A model generated the notes under the pieces. That model had not been told where the DNA came from. It was given only the letters and a program-made list of their open reading frames with translations, and did no database searches. The translations under genes were made by a program, and so were the position numbers. Shown piece after piece: positions 1 to 8,574 of a DNA stretch of 64,000 bases. Origin of the DNA: a virus; the IMG/VR virus record IMGVR_UViG_3300049914_000251, positions 1 to 64,000 of that record. One strand, 5' to 3'. Every line of letters starts with the position of its first letter. Positions within the stretch are counted from its first letter, which is position 1.

Positions 1-59
1 GGATTATGTACTGGATCGAAATCAGGAGTTCTCTTTATATTTATTACTGTAGTCTCCAT
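1..59 (-). CDS. Hypothetical protein, N-terminal fragment cut by window edge
   Basis: An ATG at 57-59 opens a frame that stays open to the left window edge. The 19 visible residues start METTVINIKRTP. A purine-rich stretch (GTAAAGAAG) precedes the start. The product continues outside the window, so no function can be given; the start loosely recalls small phage DUF4326-type proteins, which is only a guess. Confidence 0.5.
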   Translation of the reverse strand, partial: METTVINIKRTPDFDPVHN

Positions 60-64
60 CTTCT

Positions 65-427
65 TTACATTCCCACGGACTTATGCTTCTCACAGTTAAA
101 CGAAGCGTTGCCAGCTTCCCGGCAACCGCACTTTGGACAGCCCCCGGGATATTTTATCATATTCGGAAGACCATAACAGCAATCCTCTTCTTCTTTATAT
201 TCCCACGGAGGAACTATTCGAGGATCATTACCAGTTACCTTAGAATAATCTACTGCTAACAGAACAAGCATCAACCGCTCATCTCCAACTTCCACAGCTA
301 TAGAGGGAGGAGATGAAATCACCTCAACCGAAATCCCATTCCTTATAAGCAAACGCTGAAGCTTCATCATAGAACGAATCAGCTTCTGCTTTTCCCACTC
401 TTTATGCTCTGCTTCATGCTCATCCAT
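65..427 (-). CDS. Hypothetical protein with C-terminal Cys cluster
   Basis: About 120 residues if started at MDEHEAEH, which has AGGGGTG upstream; an in-frame ATG six codons earlier has a poorer site. The N-terminal half is charged and helical. The C-terminus carries CPKCGC followed by a further Cys and His, which suggests a bound zinc ion. I do not recognise the family. It lies 5 nt upstream of the partial gene at the window edge. Confidence 0.6.
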   Translation of the reverse strand: MDEHEAEHKEWEKQKLIRSMMKLQRLLIRNGISVEVISSPPSIAVEVGDERLMLVLLAVDYSKVTGNDPRIVPPWEYKEEEDCCYGLPNMIKYPGGCPKCGCREAGNASFNCEKHKSVGM

Positions 428-463
428 TATAACACCCCTGAACATCCATGTTTTTCATAAAGT

Positions 464-1102
464 TTATTCCACCCGGTCCACAAGACCATACTCCATAGCC
501 TCTTCTGATGTAAAGTACACCGGAGTGTTGCTCAGTAATATATCTGCCCATGTAACCGGATCTCTGTACTTAGATTCGATGTCTTTAGCCGTACAGCGGG
601 TAGACAGCAAAGAAGCAAACAGTTCTTGAAAGAAATCCATTTGTTTCTTTTCGGCCTCCATATCACGAATATCACCATGAATACCCAAAGATACGCCGTG
701 GCACATTAAAATGTCCCCGACCCCCATGACACGCTCATCACAATACTGAAGAATAAAAAATGCCATAGACTGTGCTTGACCGTACACATGACCGATAACT
801 CTCACCCCCCGAGACTGCGCGAGTCTCACAGCACGCACGACACCCATGCCGTTGTACAGACTACCACCTTCACTTGAAATGTTAAATCGAATCTCTTTAG
901 CGCCAAACTCCACCAGACAAAGAATGTCCTGAATAACATCCTCAGCCTCTTCGCTAGTAATTTCATTATATAAGCCTACAATACCTTTTTGCCTCAGCTG
1001 CCTGCGAGATGTAACTACCATCGCAGCCTTAACCATCTCAGCAGCCGTCAGCTCGTCATGAGAATCAGTCTCAGATTGAATACCGCCATCAAATTTCTTC
1101 AT
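464..1102 (-). CDS. ClpP-like serine protease (first of two)
   Basis: A ClpP/crotonase-fold peptidase of about 212 residues, started at MKKFDGG, where GAGGAG lies 6 nt upstream; a longer frame reaches 1213 but lacks a ribosome site. The putative nucleophile is Ser112 in GQAQSMA, where ClpP has GxxASM, and the putative catalytic His135 lies in MCHG. The oligomer-contact glycine strand reads NISSEGGSLYNGMG. The C-terminus (EEAMEYGLVD) is typical of the family. Phage members usually act in head maturation or host proteolysis. Here it lies among replication genes, so host-protein turnover is as likely. A second, more canonical ClpP is at 47268-47933. Confidence 0.85.
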   Translation of the reverse strand: MKKFDGGIQSETDSHDELTAAEMVKAAMVVTSRRQLRQKGIVGLYNEITSEEAEDVIQDILCLVEFGAKEIRFNISSEGGSLYNGMGVVRAVRLAQSRGVRVIGHVYGQAQSMAFFILQYCDERVMGVGDILMCHGVSLGIHGDIRDMEAEKKQMDFFQELFASLLSTRCTAKDIESKYRDPVTWADILLSNTPVYFTSEEAMEYGLVDRVE

Positions 1103-1121
1103 ATCAATCTCCTCACTCCAT

Positions 1122-1301
1122 CTACTTTCTTGGAAAAATAAGTATTCCCACCCCCCGACCGAAAATACCTGCCGCCACACCCAGCCTAAACGATGCCGGA
1201 CTCCACACATCAAACTTCGGCCACAAATCGTCGATTTTCAGGAACATAAAAGTACCGAAACTTGTCACCCTATCTTTCCAGAAAAAACTTAAATGCCTCA
1301 T
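1122..1301 (-). CDS. Small hypothetical protein, hydrophobic C-terminus
   Basis: A 59-residue frame starting MRHLSFFWKD after AGGATAAAGTA, ending 19 nt before the ClpP-like start and so filling that gap. The C-terminal third (LGVAAGIFGRGVGILIF) could be membrane-associated. No family recognised. Confidence 0.5.
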   Translation of the reverse strand: MRHLSFFWKDRVTSFGTFMFLKIDDLWPKFDVWSPASFRLGVAAGIFGRGVGILIFPRK

Positions 1302-1317
1302 TACTTTATCCTTTCTA

Positions 1318-1602
1318 CTACCCCTTGACAACAGGTAATTCCCCTATCTCAATGTTGCGTTTAGCCAGTTCTTCTATCCAGAGTTTTTGCATTCCCTCAG
1401 AGCAATGAGCCATAGCATCTTTCCATGTTGGGAATCGATTATGGTCAGCATAAAAATGATACTGGTAATAGAAGCTCTGTTGATTATGCGGATAGGTAGG
1501 GTCGTGCTTGGTAGCACACTCCTCGCAAGTCCCAGGCTGCGCAGGCAAAAGATGAAACCCTGGTTTTGATAGGTCTAGGTCATTCGTTATTTCATTTGCC
1601 AT
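1318..1602 (-). CDS. Conserved small hypothetical phage protein
   Basis: 94 residues with a GGGGG ribosome site. The central motif CEECATKHDPTYPHNQQS followed by aromatic residues (YYQYHFY) resembles a small protein found in many phages and mobile elements, but I know of no assigned function. Cys and His residues suggest metal binding. The stop lies 17 nt past the start of the next small gene, so the two overlap slightly. Confidence 0.75.
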   Translation of the reverse strand: MANEITNDLDLSKPGFHLLPAQPGTCEECATKHDPTYPHNQQSFYYQYHFYADHNRFPTWKDAMAHCSEGMQKLWIEELAKRNIEIGELPVVKG

Positions 1603-1652
1603 TTTAATCCCCCTTATTCTAGCCTCATCCCTGCTTTCAAGGAATAGTTACC

Positions 1653-2297
1653 TTACTTTATCCTTTCTGCTATCGTGGCTCCCTTCGGAGCCGTTAATTT
1701 ATATGTTATGTCCGCAAACTCCATAAATTCCGGCTGATGCGTCACCATAATCACCTGAATACCCAAACGCTTAGACAACATCTTCAGCAGCATACCCATC
1801 CTCGTAGTGTATTCATCGGACAGATGTGCTAGTGCCTCATCCAGAAATAGCACCTGATCAACCCTGCTACGCATGAATGACAGCATCACTATCTGAAGCA
1901 ATACACCCACCACAGCAGAGATACCGCCTCCACGAGAGTTCAATACATCGGCCTCTACCCCATGTCCGTCCAATAATATGAACTGAGCCGTTATCTGATC
2001 TGCCTTAGGAACCATCTTAATATAAAATACGAAAGGCTCCTGAAACACGGCCTTCAATCCCAGGCTCACTAAACGCTCTATTCTCTCCCGCAGAACGTCC
2101 TGCCTTTCCTCAGACATACTACGAAACAAAGCAGACACCTTGCGCAGTGTGATGTCAAGACTTTCAAGACCCATAAACTGAGTTTGCAATTCCTTACCGC
2201 GCTCAGCGATCTGCTTCGCTCGACCTAAATCCTGCTGGTACTTCGTGTACTCACGCTCCAGCTCGATATCCAAATCTTTAATCTTTAACTTATCCAT
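1653..2297 (-). CDS. SbcC/Rad50-type ATPase, C-terminal half only
   Basis: A 214-residue protein that starts directly in coiled coil (about 1-80) and ends as the C-terminal ATPase lobe of SMC/Rad50 proteins. It has a degenerate signature motif (NSRGGGIS, 120-127), Walker B with D-loop (VLFLDEALAHLSDEY, about 149-163) and an H-loop (VTHQ, 185-188). No Walker A is present. The matching N-terminal lobe with Walker A and zinc hook is a separate gene at 13458-14432. The two probably assemble with the SbcD/Mre11 nuclease at 12126-13100 into a DNA-end-processing complex. The start ATG sits directly after the upstream stop, with CGGAG as ribosome site. Confidence 0.85.
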   Translation of the reverse strand: MDKLKIKDLDIELEREYTKYQQDLGRAKQIAERGKELQTQFMGLESLDITLRKVSALFRSMSEERQDVLRERIERLVSLGLKAVFQEPFVFYIKMVPKADQITAQFILLDGHGVEADVLNSRGGGISAVVGVLLQIVMLSFMRSRVDQVLFLDEALAHLSDEYTTRMGMLLKMLSKRLGIQVIMVTHQPEFMEFADITYKLTAPKGATIAERIK

Positions 2298-2606
2298 CTA
2301 ATGCTCCGACGGAGTAAAATGCTCATCACATGCTTGGCTAGGAAGCGCAAAAGGAGAAATTTTTATAGCATCCTCAGCAAACTGCTTATGCTCTTCTGCC
2401 GTTGCCACATAACCTTCTCTCAACAGCTCCTCCCCGCTCCTAATCCTCTCAGCGACAACATACCTTAAGGCACATGCAAATCTCTTAGATTGCAAGGACA
2501 GCGCCTCAAATTCTTCAGCATACACCGCAAGTTCACTTGCCGCACAGCTCTCAACATCCTGATCATCGAAGTCCAAAGGCCCCAGACCTGGAATATTTAT
2601 TCTCAT
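2298..2606 (-). CDS. Hypothetical acidic helical protein
   Basis: 102 residues, ribosome site AGAGGT. It is mostly helical and acidic, with no zinc or nucleotide motif. It abuts the split SbcC half with zero spacing, which suggests translational coupling and perhaps a linked role. No family recognised. Confidence 0.65.
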   Translation of the reverse strand: MRINIPGLGPLDFDDQDVESCAASELAVYAEEFEALSLQSKRFACALRYVVAERIRSGEELLREGYVATAEEHKQFAEDAIKISPFALPSQACDEHFTPSEH

Positions 2607-2618
2607 AACGCTACCTCT

Positions 2619-3008
2619 TTATTTCATAAATTTTTCAGGGAATAATCTCTTAACGGATTCGAACACGCCGCTGACTGTTTCCTTAGGAACCACCTCTCCC
2701 AGAGTAATAGTACCTACGAGTGTCTGCCAATCAATCTCCTCGCCCTTCTTCGGATCTCTTCCAAGAAGTGCCTTCGCCCAGATGTACAGCTTGCACTTCG
2801 GTATCAAAGGCTCATACTGCGTACACATTCCCTTAACAATGCGTCCGGCGTTCTCGCCCTCACAAATCTTGAACGCAAATATGAGAACGTTACCATAATC
2901 CTTTTTATCAGGGATCACCCCGGTCAATTCAACTTTAAATAGACCTTGCACAGTCGGTTGCTTAGTTCCTACAGTGCTTTTAGGATTGCTACTTTCCTTT
3001 TTGTCCAT
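2619..3008 (-). CDS. Hypothetical protein, possible DNA-binding accessory factor
   Basis: About 129 residues. Start MDKKES is chosen because GGAGG lies 6 nt upstream; this overlaps the clamp gene by 20 nt. After a polar tail, the body (about 25-110) has beta-rich pattern including FKVELTGV, FAFKICEGENAGR and KLYIWAKALLG. That is reminiscent of phage OB-fold or DUF669-like recombination accessory proteins. The resemblance is weak. The position directly downstream of the sliding clamp supports a replication or repair role by inference. Confidence 0.6.
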   Translation of the reverse strand: MDKKESSNPKSTVGTKQPTVQGLFKVELTGVIPDKKDYGNVLIFAFKICEGENAGRIVKGMCTQYEPLIPKCKLYIWAKALLGRDPKKGEEIDWQTLVGTITLGEVVPKETVSGVFESVKRLFPEKFMK

Positions 3009-4158
3009 CTTTGCCTCCATCTTTCCCTTCAGTAATTCTTAACTGATTTAAAATAGCTATGAATCCAGGCTCCGTGAACAGAAGAGGCGTCTTGCGATTC
3101 TTCGTATCAGGACCCAGACTTATTTCCACTGTCGGTCCTGCTATCTGTTGCAGCGTCAACAGCATAAAATTCCAGTTCACACCAATCACCCGCTCGCCGT
3201 CATTCCACGTAAGATCCAGGTCCTGCGTAGCTTTATTGCCATACCTGTCCTTAGCAGCAAGAATCATTTTATTGTCACCTAATGTCATCACTACCAGATT
3301 GGTGTCCACATCAGCGGTCAGCCTTACCCGTTTAATACCGTCAATCAGCTGCTGCCGATCTACCGTGAACTTCTGATTAATCGCCGCGAGAGTCGGCGCT
3401 GTAAATACCTTCTCTATATCTGGAAACTCAGCCGTAGCTTTAGTAGCGATGAAAACATCCACGCCAAACTTGAACACGATATGATTATCCGTCTGAGCTA
3501 TGTAGACCTTCTCATCCTCTGTTATCTTCAAAAACCTTACCAGATCCTCAGTAGCCTGTATAGGTATCTGTATCTTACCGGCGAATGGCACCACCATCTG
3601 ATGCATCCTTATACCATCAGCTGCCTGCATCTTCCCATTAGCTATGCTAATCATAGACAATCCTGGCCTGTACGTGCCCATCGGAGCCGCTACCCGGGTG
3701 CGCTGAACCGCCTCTAGGAATACCTTCCTATCAATATTGGCATATTCCAACTTCTCAGCATCAGGAATATCCGGATAATCACTAGGATCCATGAGTTTCA
3801 GGTTCCACTTAGACCGAGCACAAGTAACCTCGACGTCTGTCGGAATAGCTCCCTTATCCCCAGCACGCCCGCCGGTAACCGTAAATGTCATCACATCGTC
3901 CTCTGCCGACCGGACTATTTCCAGTAAACGCTCTCCAGGAAACACTATCTTGGAATAAGCATCTCCCTTCATCTCTACCAGCGTAGTCTTAGCCACGATG
4001 CTTAACGCCAAATCAGTTGCGATGACCAGTACCGTATCCGGAGGAGTCAACTTGAAATAATAATTCTTTAAGATTGGCTTGCCATCCGTAGACGCCAGTG
4101 CCAACGCTGCCTTTTCTAATAAGCTCTGCGCTACATATTTTTTGATCTTGAATTCCAT
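2989..4158 (-). CDS. dnaN: DNA polymerase sliding clamp (beta subunit)
   Basis: About 389 residues, the usual DnaN length. The N-terminal pattern (KYVAQSLLEKAALALASTDGKPILKNYYFKL in outline) followed by VIATDLALSIV matches domain 1 of bacterial beta clamps, and two further repeats follow. It should form the ring that tethers the family A polymerase at 22854-25451. Clamp-loader-type genes at 33098-34024 and 38161-38916 support a phage-owned loading system. The second of two adjacent ATGs is preferred because AAGGAGG is then 5 nt upstream. The C-terminus ends in a lysine/glycine-rich tail. Confidence 0.9.
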   Translation of the reverse strand: MEFKIKKYVAQSLLEKAALALASTDGKPILKNYYFKLTPPDTVLVIATDLALSIVAKTTLVEMKGDAYSKIVFPGERLLEIVRSAEDDVMTFTVTGGRAGDKGAIPTDVEVTCARSKWNLKLMDPSDYPDIPDAEKLEYANIDRKVFLEAVQRTRVAAPMGTYRPGLSMISIANGKMQAADGIRMHQMVVPFAGKIQIPIQATEDLVRFLKITEDEKVYIAQTDNHIVFKFGVDVFIATKATAEFPDIEKVFTAPTLAAINQKFTVDRQQLIDGIKRVRLTADVDTNLVVMTLGDNKMILAAKDRYGNKATQDLDLTWNDGERVIGVNWNFMLLTLQQIAGPTVEISLGPDTKNRKTPLLFTEPGFIAILNQLRITEGKDGGKDGQKGK

Positions 4159-4168
4159 CATTGCCTCC

Positions 4169-4423
4169 TTAACCTAACTGCTTCACCTGCTCCAGTATAC
4201 CCCTGACCTCAATCAGCTCTGCATCGAGCTGACTTTCAGTAGATGATACCAAAGCAGCAAGCTCCTCGACTGTTTTTACTCCAAATTCCTTTTCGACTTT
4301 CTGCATCTTCTCGGTCAACGCAGACTGACCGGCCGACTTTTCCGCCCCTGCTTTAACGAAAGCAGACTTGTATTTCTCCACTTCCTTTTTTAATGCTACA
4401 AACTCCTGAACTTTATCGCCCAT
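4169..4423 (-). CDS. Small coiled-coil protein
   Basis: 84 residues, almost entirely heptad-like helix rich in Lys, Glu and Ala, with a strong GGAGG site. It sits between the glycosyltransferase and the clamp. It could be a structural linker or a clamp-associated factor; the sequence does not decide. The upstream spacer carries the recurring GGTATAA motif. Confidence 0.65.
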   Translation of the reverse strand: MGDKVQEFVALKKEVEKYKSAFVKAGAEKSAGQSALTEKMQKVEKEFGVKTVEELAALVSSTESQLDAELIEVRGILEQVKQLG

Positions 4424-4444
4424 GCCAAACCTCCGTACTATATC

Positions 4445-5614
4445 TTATACCTTCGCAATATAATTCCACCCAGCACCTTTACCCGTCGTGGACAGAAACA
4501 CCTGGTACAAATCGTCGAACCACTTCTGATACTCCCATTTCACGTTGTCCATCAAAAATCTCTCACCATACTTACGTATAAGGTAAGGATCTAATTTCCC
4601 CACATCTCTGGCTGCTCTGACGAAATCATCTAGAACATCGCACCTAAACCCATTCCTACCATTCACGACGGTCTCCGGAAACACTCCGAAATTAGTTGTA
4701 ATAACTGGAGTACCACAAATCATGGCCTCTATGTGAGTCCCAGCAAAAGGCTCAAGATAAAAAGTGGGCACAAAAACCGCCTTTGCTTTCTTCATAATAT
4801 CAGTACGTTCCTTAGGCTCCACATACCCTATAAACTCACAGTGCTTAGGTAACTTATGCACATCTATTTCTGGATCCACCTGTCCGGCTAAAATTAACTT
4901 AGACCCCACAGCCGCTGTGGCCTTCACAGCCGTCCACACACCTTTCCGAATTATCATCCGCCCTATGTAGAAATAATAATCTTCCTTCTTATCGCAGAAT
5001 TCAAAATCTTTCGGATCGAAATAATTCGGTATCACCCGATCATAATAATTGCCGTTTGGCCCTGTGCCCTCTCTGGGATGTTCACTACCATAGGTATAGT
5101 TCATTATATAAGACGACTCGAAAGCCCTGAAATGTTTCTTATCAGGTTTAGCTGGATACGATCCCCTGTAGCCTATCCCAGGCTCACATGACAAATATAT
5201 CCCCACGGCGTCGTCGATTGGCTTATGATAAAACCCCTGCGCTAACAGAAGGAAATCTCCCGGCCTCTTACGTCTTGCTATCTCCTCTATGCAGGCACCA
5301 TAAAATTTCATGGTGGTCTCGGTACGCTTTGCGTTGAAATCATGCTTAAACTGCCTCTGCTTCCAGTCATACCCCAGTTCGAATCTATTATCTCCTTCTC
5401 CCCACTCCCGACGAACATCAGCCAGCGTATGCGTCTGAATAAACTCAGTACAGGAAACATCGCTGCCCTCACACCCGTAAATGAATACCTCATGCCCCAG
5501 AGACATCAGCATTTTGGTAAGTTTTACAATCTTCTGCGTAAAGGCGCATCCCATATACCGCTCTGTCACCGGAAGATGTACCAGTCCCGGATAGTGAAAT
5601 CTATACTTTTCCAT
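4445..5614 (-). CDS. Glycosyltransferase, GT4-like (GT-B fold)
   Basis: 389 residues from MEKYRF (GGAG upstream). Two Rossmann-like halves are visible. The N-terminal half has an acceptor-type GHEVFIYG strand. The C-terminal donor-binding half has FIGYV, KAKAVFVPTFYLEPFAGTHIEAMICGTPVI in outline, including the EPFxxxxxEA signature of GT4 retaining enzymes, and TNFGVFPE. It probably transfers an activated sugar to a glycan or to phage or host surface material. It overlaps the giant GT/MT fusion gene by 14 nt, so the two form one decoration unit. Confidence 0.85.
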   Translation of the reverse strand: MEKYRFHYPGLVHLPVTERYMGCAFTQKIVKLTKMLMSLGHEVFIYGCEGSDVSCTEFIQTHTLADVRREWGEGDNRFELGYDWKQRQFKHDFNAKRTETTMKFYGACIEEIARRKRPGDFLLLAQGFYHKPIDDAVGIYLSCEPGIGYRGSYPAKPDKKHFRAFESSYIMNYTYGSEHPREGTGPNGNYYDRVIPNYFDPKDFEFCDKKEDYYFYIGRMIIRKGVWTAVKATAAVGSKLILAGQVDPEIDVHKLPKHCEFIGYVEPKERTDIMKKAKAVFVPTFYLEPFAGTHIEAMICGTPVITTNFGVFPETVVNGRNGFRCDVLDDFVRAARDVGKLDPYLIRKYGERFLMDNVKWEYQKWFDDLYQVFLSTTGKGAGWNYIAKV

Positions 5615-8564
5615 AACCATCTCCTTTAAAGATTCCAAAATAAGCCTTGCCTGAACAGGCCCCTGCTACTACTTCGACTTTACCCTCTCCCTTAAGCCAC
5701 TCATTCAGATTAACCTCCGTCAACATCCACGGATGCCCCGGACACGGTAGCAAATCTACCCACTCAAACAGCCTTACCAGCCTACCAGCCGCCTTTGCCT
5801 TCCTTATAACTTCTTTTGGATCCCTCACATGCTGAAGCACATTATAAATCCAAACCTCATCCCATTCGGATTCGTTCATAACCTCAGCTGCAACACATTC
5901 ATACTCTACCCCAGCAGCCTTATACCTTTCACAAACCCATAAAGGAAACTTAATTGGATCTATCGCCTTGGCCTTCTTGTAATTAGCGCACTTCAGAAGT
6001 ATGGAAACAGGACCGGAACCTACATCAAGAACACTCTTACCATGCACGTCGTACCTGTACGGGGTCTTTTCGTTAGGAACCTTATCCAGCCCCATCTTGC
6101 CAGCATATACCAGCTGCTTCAGCTCCTCATTAAGACTGTTAATACACATCTCCTCCCACCACTTACTTTCCCACGCCTGAGCATCTTTCCACGCCCTGAA
6201 GGATCCATCCTTTGAACGTACCGACTCCCCAGCCTCGTTAAATGGATCATACTCATCTTTGGTCAGCACGCCTCTTACAGCCTTAGCTATACTAGATTGG
6301 GACGAGTCCACAAACTGCGGAGTTACCCTAGCAAAATAATTCTCCTTATGACCAAACCTGCCAGATGCCGCATACAAATGTACCACCCTCAGCTTCAACG
6401 AATTTGCTACATCCTCAGTCTCAAACAAATCGTTATAAGACTCCTTCTGAGTTCCACTACCACCTATAGGAACAGGAAGAGCCTCAACCTTATCTGGATA
6501 TCCTTCCACTAAACTGGTAGCAACTCCCGGTCCAGTCGCTCCCCACGGCATGTCCGAATTTTTTAACTCATTACTTGCATTTAAATATGCTGCATTGGCT
6601 ACGTAAGAATTCTGAACCGCGCCCACAAAGGCAGAATTCCACGGATTAGTATTTGGAAGATACTGCCCGCATATTAAAGCTTCCTTGTCACCCAAGTATC
6701 CGGTTATGTCCGCAAACGACAAAGTATCGCAATCAAAACAGAAACCTCCGTACCCCAGAAGGAGATTCCATGTATAATAATCTTTAGTATGACTCCTGAT
6801 GTAATGTGCATCTTTACCAACAAAGGCCGGTACGTCCAACCTCTTCAATTCACCCTTCTCCACATTCAACAAATCATAGTACCTACTATCCTTAAACGTC
6901 ACGCGTTCCATTTGCCATACCTTCACCTTATCGACCTTCTGTGTTTTTTGAGCCGTCCTCACAGCTAAATAATACTGATATGGAAACTCATCCCCTGTCA
7001 CGATAAAGTGCAAAATCTTAGGTTCACTGTCATGCACAAGAACATAATTGCACTTATTAACCCAACCAGTCTCAACTGTTTTATAGCCCGCTGATAGAAG
7101 ACGTGTCTTAGTAGGACCTGTGAAATCCTCCAAGAAAATTATAGGTACTCTTCCAACGAAGCTGCCAAGCCCTTCTACAACTTCAGCCTCAGCGCCCTCG
7201 ACATCTATCTTGAGCATATCAGGCTTTATACCGTTGCTAGATAAATACGCATCCAGCCTCATTGTCTTAATTGTCTCTGAAGAGCCGTCTGGATCTATCT
7301 TACCCTCATGCTCATGATGCCATGACACCATCCTATCGGGAAACATACTAGCCAAGCCCCGGTATTTACTGCCATAACCATACAGTACAGAAGCTCCATC
7401 TTTATCAGACGCTGCTGCGTTAATAGCCACTACATTGGTCAACTTATTCAGTTCTATGTTTTTCATCATGACAGGAAAGTTAATAGCGGATGGTTCAAAA
7501 GCATATACCTTACCAGTAGAACCGACTAACTTGGACGCTAGAACCGTAAAATACCCCACATGCGCGCCCACATCCACAAACACCTGACCCGTCTTCAAAT
7601 TCTTCTTCAAATACTCTGTAGTTCCCGGCTCATATACCTGATGACTCCGGATCTCAGGAGTTATCCAATGACCAGCTCTGAAAAAATACATCTTAGACCC
7701 ACCGGTCACATCGAGCAGCTCCAACTCAGACATCCTTCTCGCATCTGCTCTCGCATCTGCCGCATCCAAATCAATTACGCCAGTATGCAATCCACATACC
7801 TTACGTGCTAAACGAGCATACAGAGAATTTGATTTTGCTACCCATTCAGGAGTAATAGCCCTAAACTTATCCTTCCATGCAAAAGAGAACATATGAAGAA
7901 TATAGCAATCACGCGGAAGCTCAAAAGGAGACTCTTCATAAATACTGGCTGCTTCATAGCCAGTCAGTCCCCCAAGAAATCCGAAATTGACTCCCCTTAC
8001 CGTACCCGGCCACTCATGAGCAACCGTAGTAACTAGCACAGGGCCTGCTGCCGCAAAACGTATCTCCCACGGCTGCTTAAAAATATGCTCTGTAGTAGTC
8101 AGCAACTCTTTAATTGGAGGAGTTCCTTTCTTCCCCAAGAACATGCTGCTGCCGTGATCAAATTCTATCGTGCCCGGAGGAGCATCCATTGGAGTAACTA
8201 AATCATAATCTCCCAGAAGACCGGTCGCATCTTTCAACGAAAGAGTGTCGAGGTCACAAACAAAACCACCTTCCTCATAAAGAATCTTATAGGCGAAATA
8301 ATCCTTAAGATTAGAGGCCTTTGACCAGGCCGTATCCTTCTCAGTACCCGGCTTTGCAACCGTCCTATCCATCGACAAGAACCTGGGAACCTCAAGCATC
8401 TTGACCCGAACTAACTGCTTTACCAGATCAAAATGCAAACCGTCTGGTTTCTCAGAACACCAAAGATCAATTCCCTGCACCTTCTGAGTATTAGCTGCAC
8501 TTAAAACAGCAAGAGCATATGCGTAATTAAAACCGCCTCCCAGATAAATAAAGTGCATTCTCAT
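5601..8564 (-). CDS. Four-domain glycosyltransferase/FkbM methyltransferase/glycosyltransferase/methyltransferase fusion
   Basis: 987 residues with a GAGGAGG site. Domain 1 (about 1-270) is a DXD sugar transferase of the GT32-like type, with YEEGGFVCDLDTLSL and DLD at 104-106. Domain 2 (about 320-510) is an FkbM-type SAM methyltransferase, with VDVGAHVGY at 330-338 and MLKIDVEGAEAE at 450-461. Domain 3 (about 515-760) repeats the sugar-transferase fold with GYGGFCFDCDTLSF and DCD at 611-613. Domain 4 (about 800-987) is a class I methyltransferase with VLDVGSGP at 845-852 and an NVLQHV post-I motif. The GT-MT order occurs twice, which suggests assembly from modules. The likely job is sequential sugar addition and O-methylation of a glycan; the substrate is unknown. 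Confidence 0.88.
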   Translation of the reverse strand: MRMHFIYLGGGFNYAYALAVLSAANTQKVQGIDLWCSEKPDGLHFDLVKQLVRVKMLEVPRFLSMDRTVAKPGTEKDTAWSKASNLKDYFAYKILYEEGGFVCDLDTLSLKDATGLLGDYDLVTPMDAPPGTIEFDHGSSMFLGKKGTPPIKELLTTTEHIFKQPWEIRFAAAGPVLVTTVAHEWPGTVRGVNFGFLGGLTGYEAASIYEESPFELPRDCYILHMFSFAWKDKFRAITPEWVAKSNSLYARLARKVCGLHTGVIDLDAADARADARRMSELELLDVTGGSKMYFFRAGHWITPEIRSHQVYEPGTTEYLKKNLKTGQVFVDVGAHVGYFTVLASKLVGSTGKVYAFEPSAINFPVMMKNIELNKLTNVVAINAAASDKDGASVLYGYGSKYRGLASMFPDRMVSWHHEHEGKIDPDGSSETIKTMRLDAYLSSNGIKPDMLKIDVEGAEAEVVEGLGSFVGRVPIIFLEDFTGPTKTRLLSAGYKTVETGWVNKCNYVLVHDSEPKILHFIVTGDEFPYQYYLAVRTAQKTQKVDKVKVWQMERVTFKDSRYYDLLNVEKGELKRLDVPAFVGKDAHYIRSHTKDYYTWNLLLGYGGFCFDCDTLSFADITGYLGDKEALICGQYLPNTNPWNSAFVGAVQNSYVANAAYLNASNELKNSDMPWGATGPGVATSLVEGYPDKVEALPVPIGGSGTQKESYNDLFETEDVANSLKLRVVHLYAASGRFGHKENYFARVTPQFVDSSQSSIAKAVRGVLTKDEYDPFNEAGESVRSKDGSFRAWKDAQAWESKWWEEMCINSLNEELKQLVYAGKMGLDKVPNEKTPYRYDVHGKSVLDVGSGPVSILLKCANYKKAKAIDPIKFPLWVCERYKAAGVEYECVAAEVMNESEWDEVWIYNVLQHVRDPKEVIRKAKAAGRLVRLFEWVDLLPCPGHPWMLTEVNLNEWLKGEGKVEVVAGACSGKAYFGIFKGDGYGKV

Positions 8565-8574
8565 AACTACCTCC

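Noticed and set aside
3059-3717. Plus-strand frames opposite the clamp gene, and similar plus-strand frames across the window
   Set aside because: They mirror well-supported minus-strand genes, lack ribosome sites and show no domain. No plus-strand gene is convincing.
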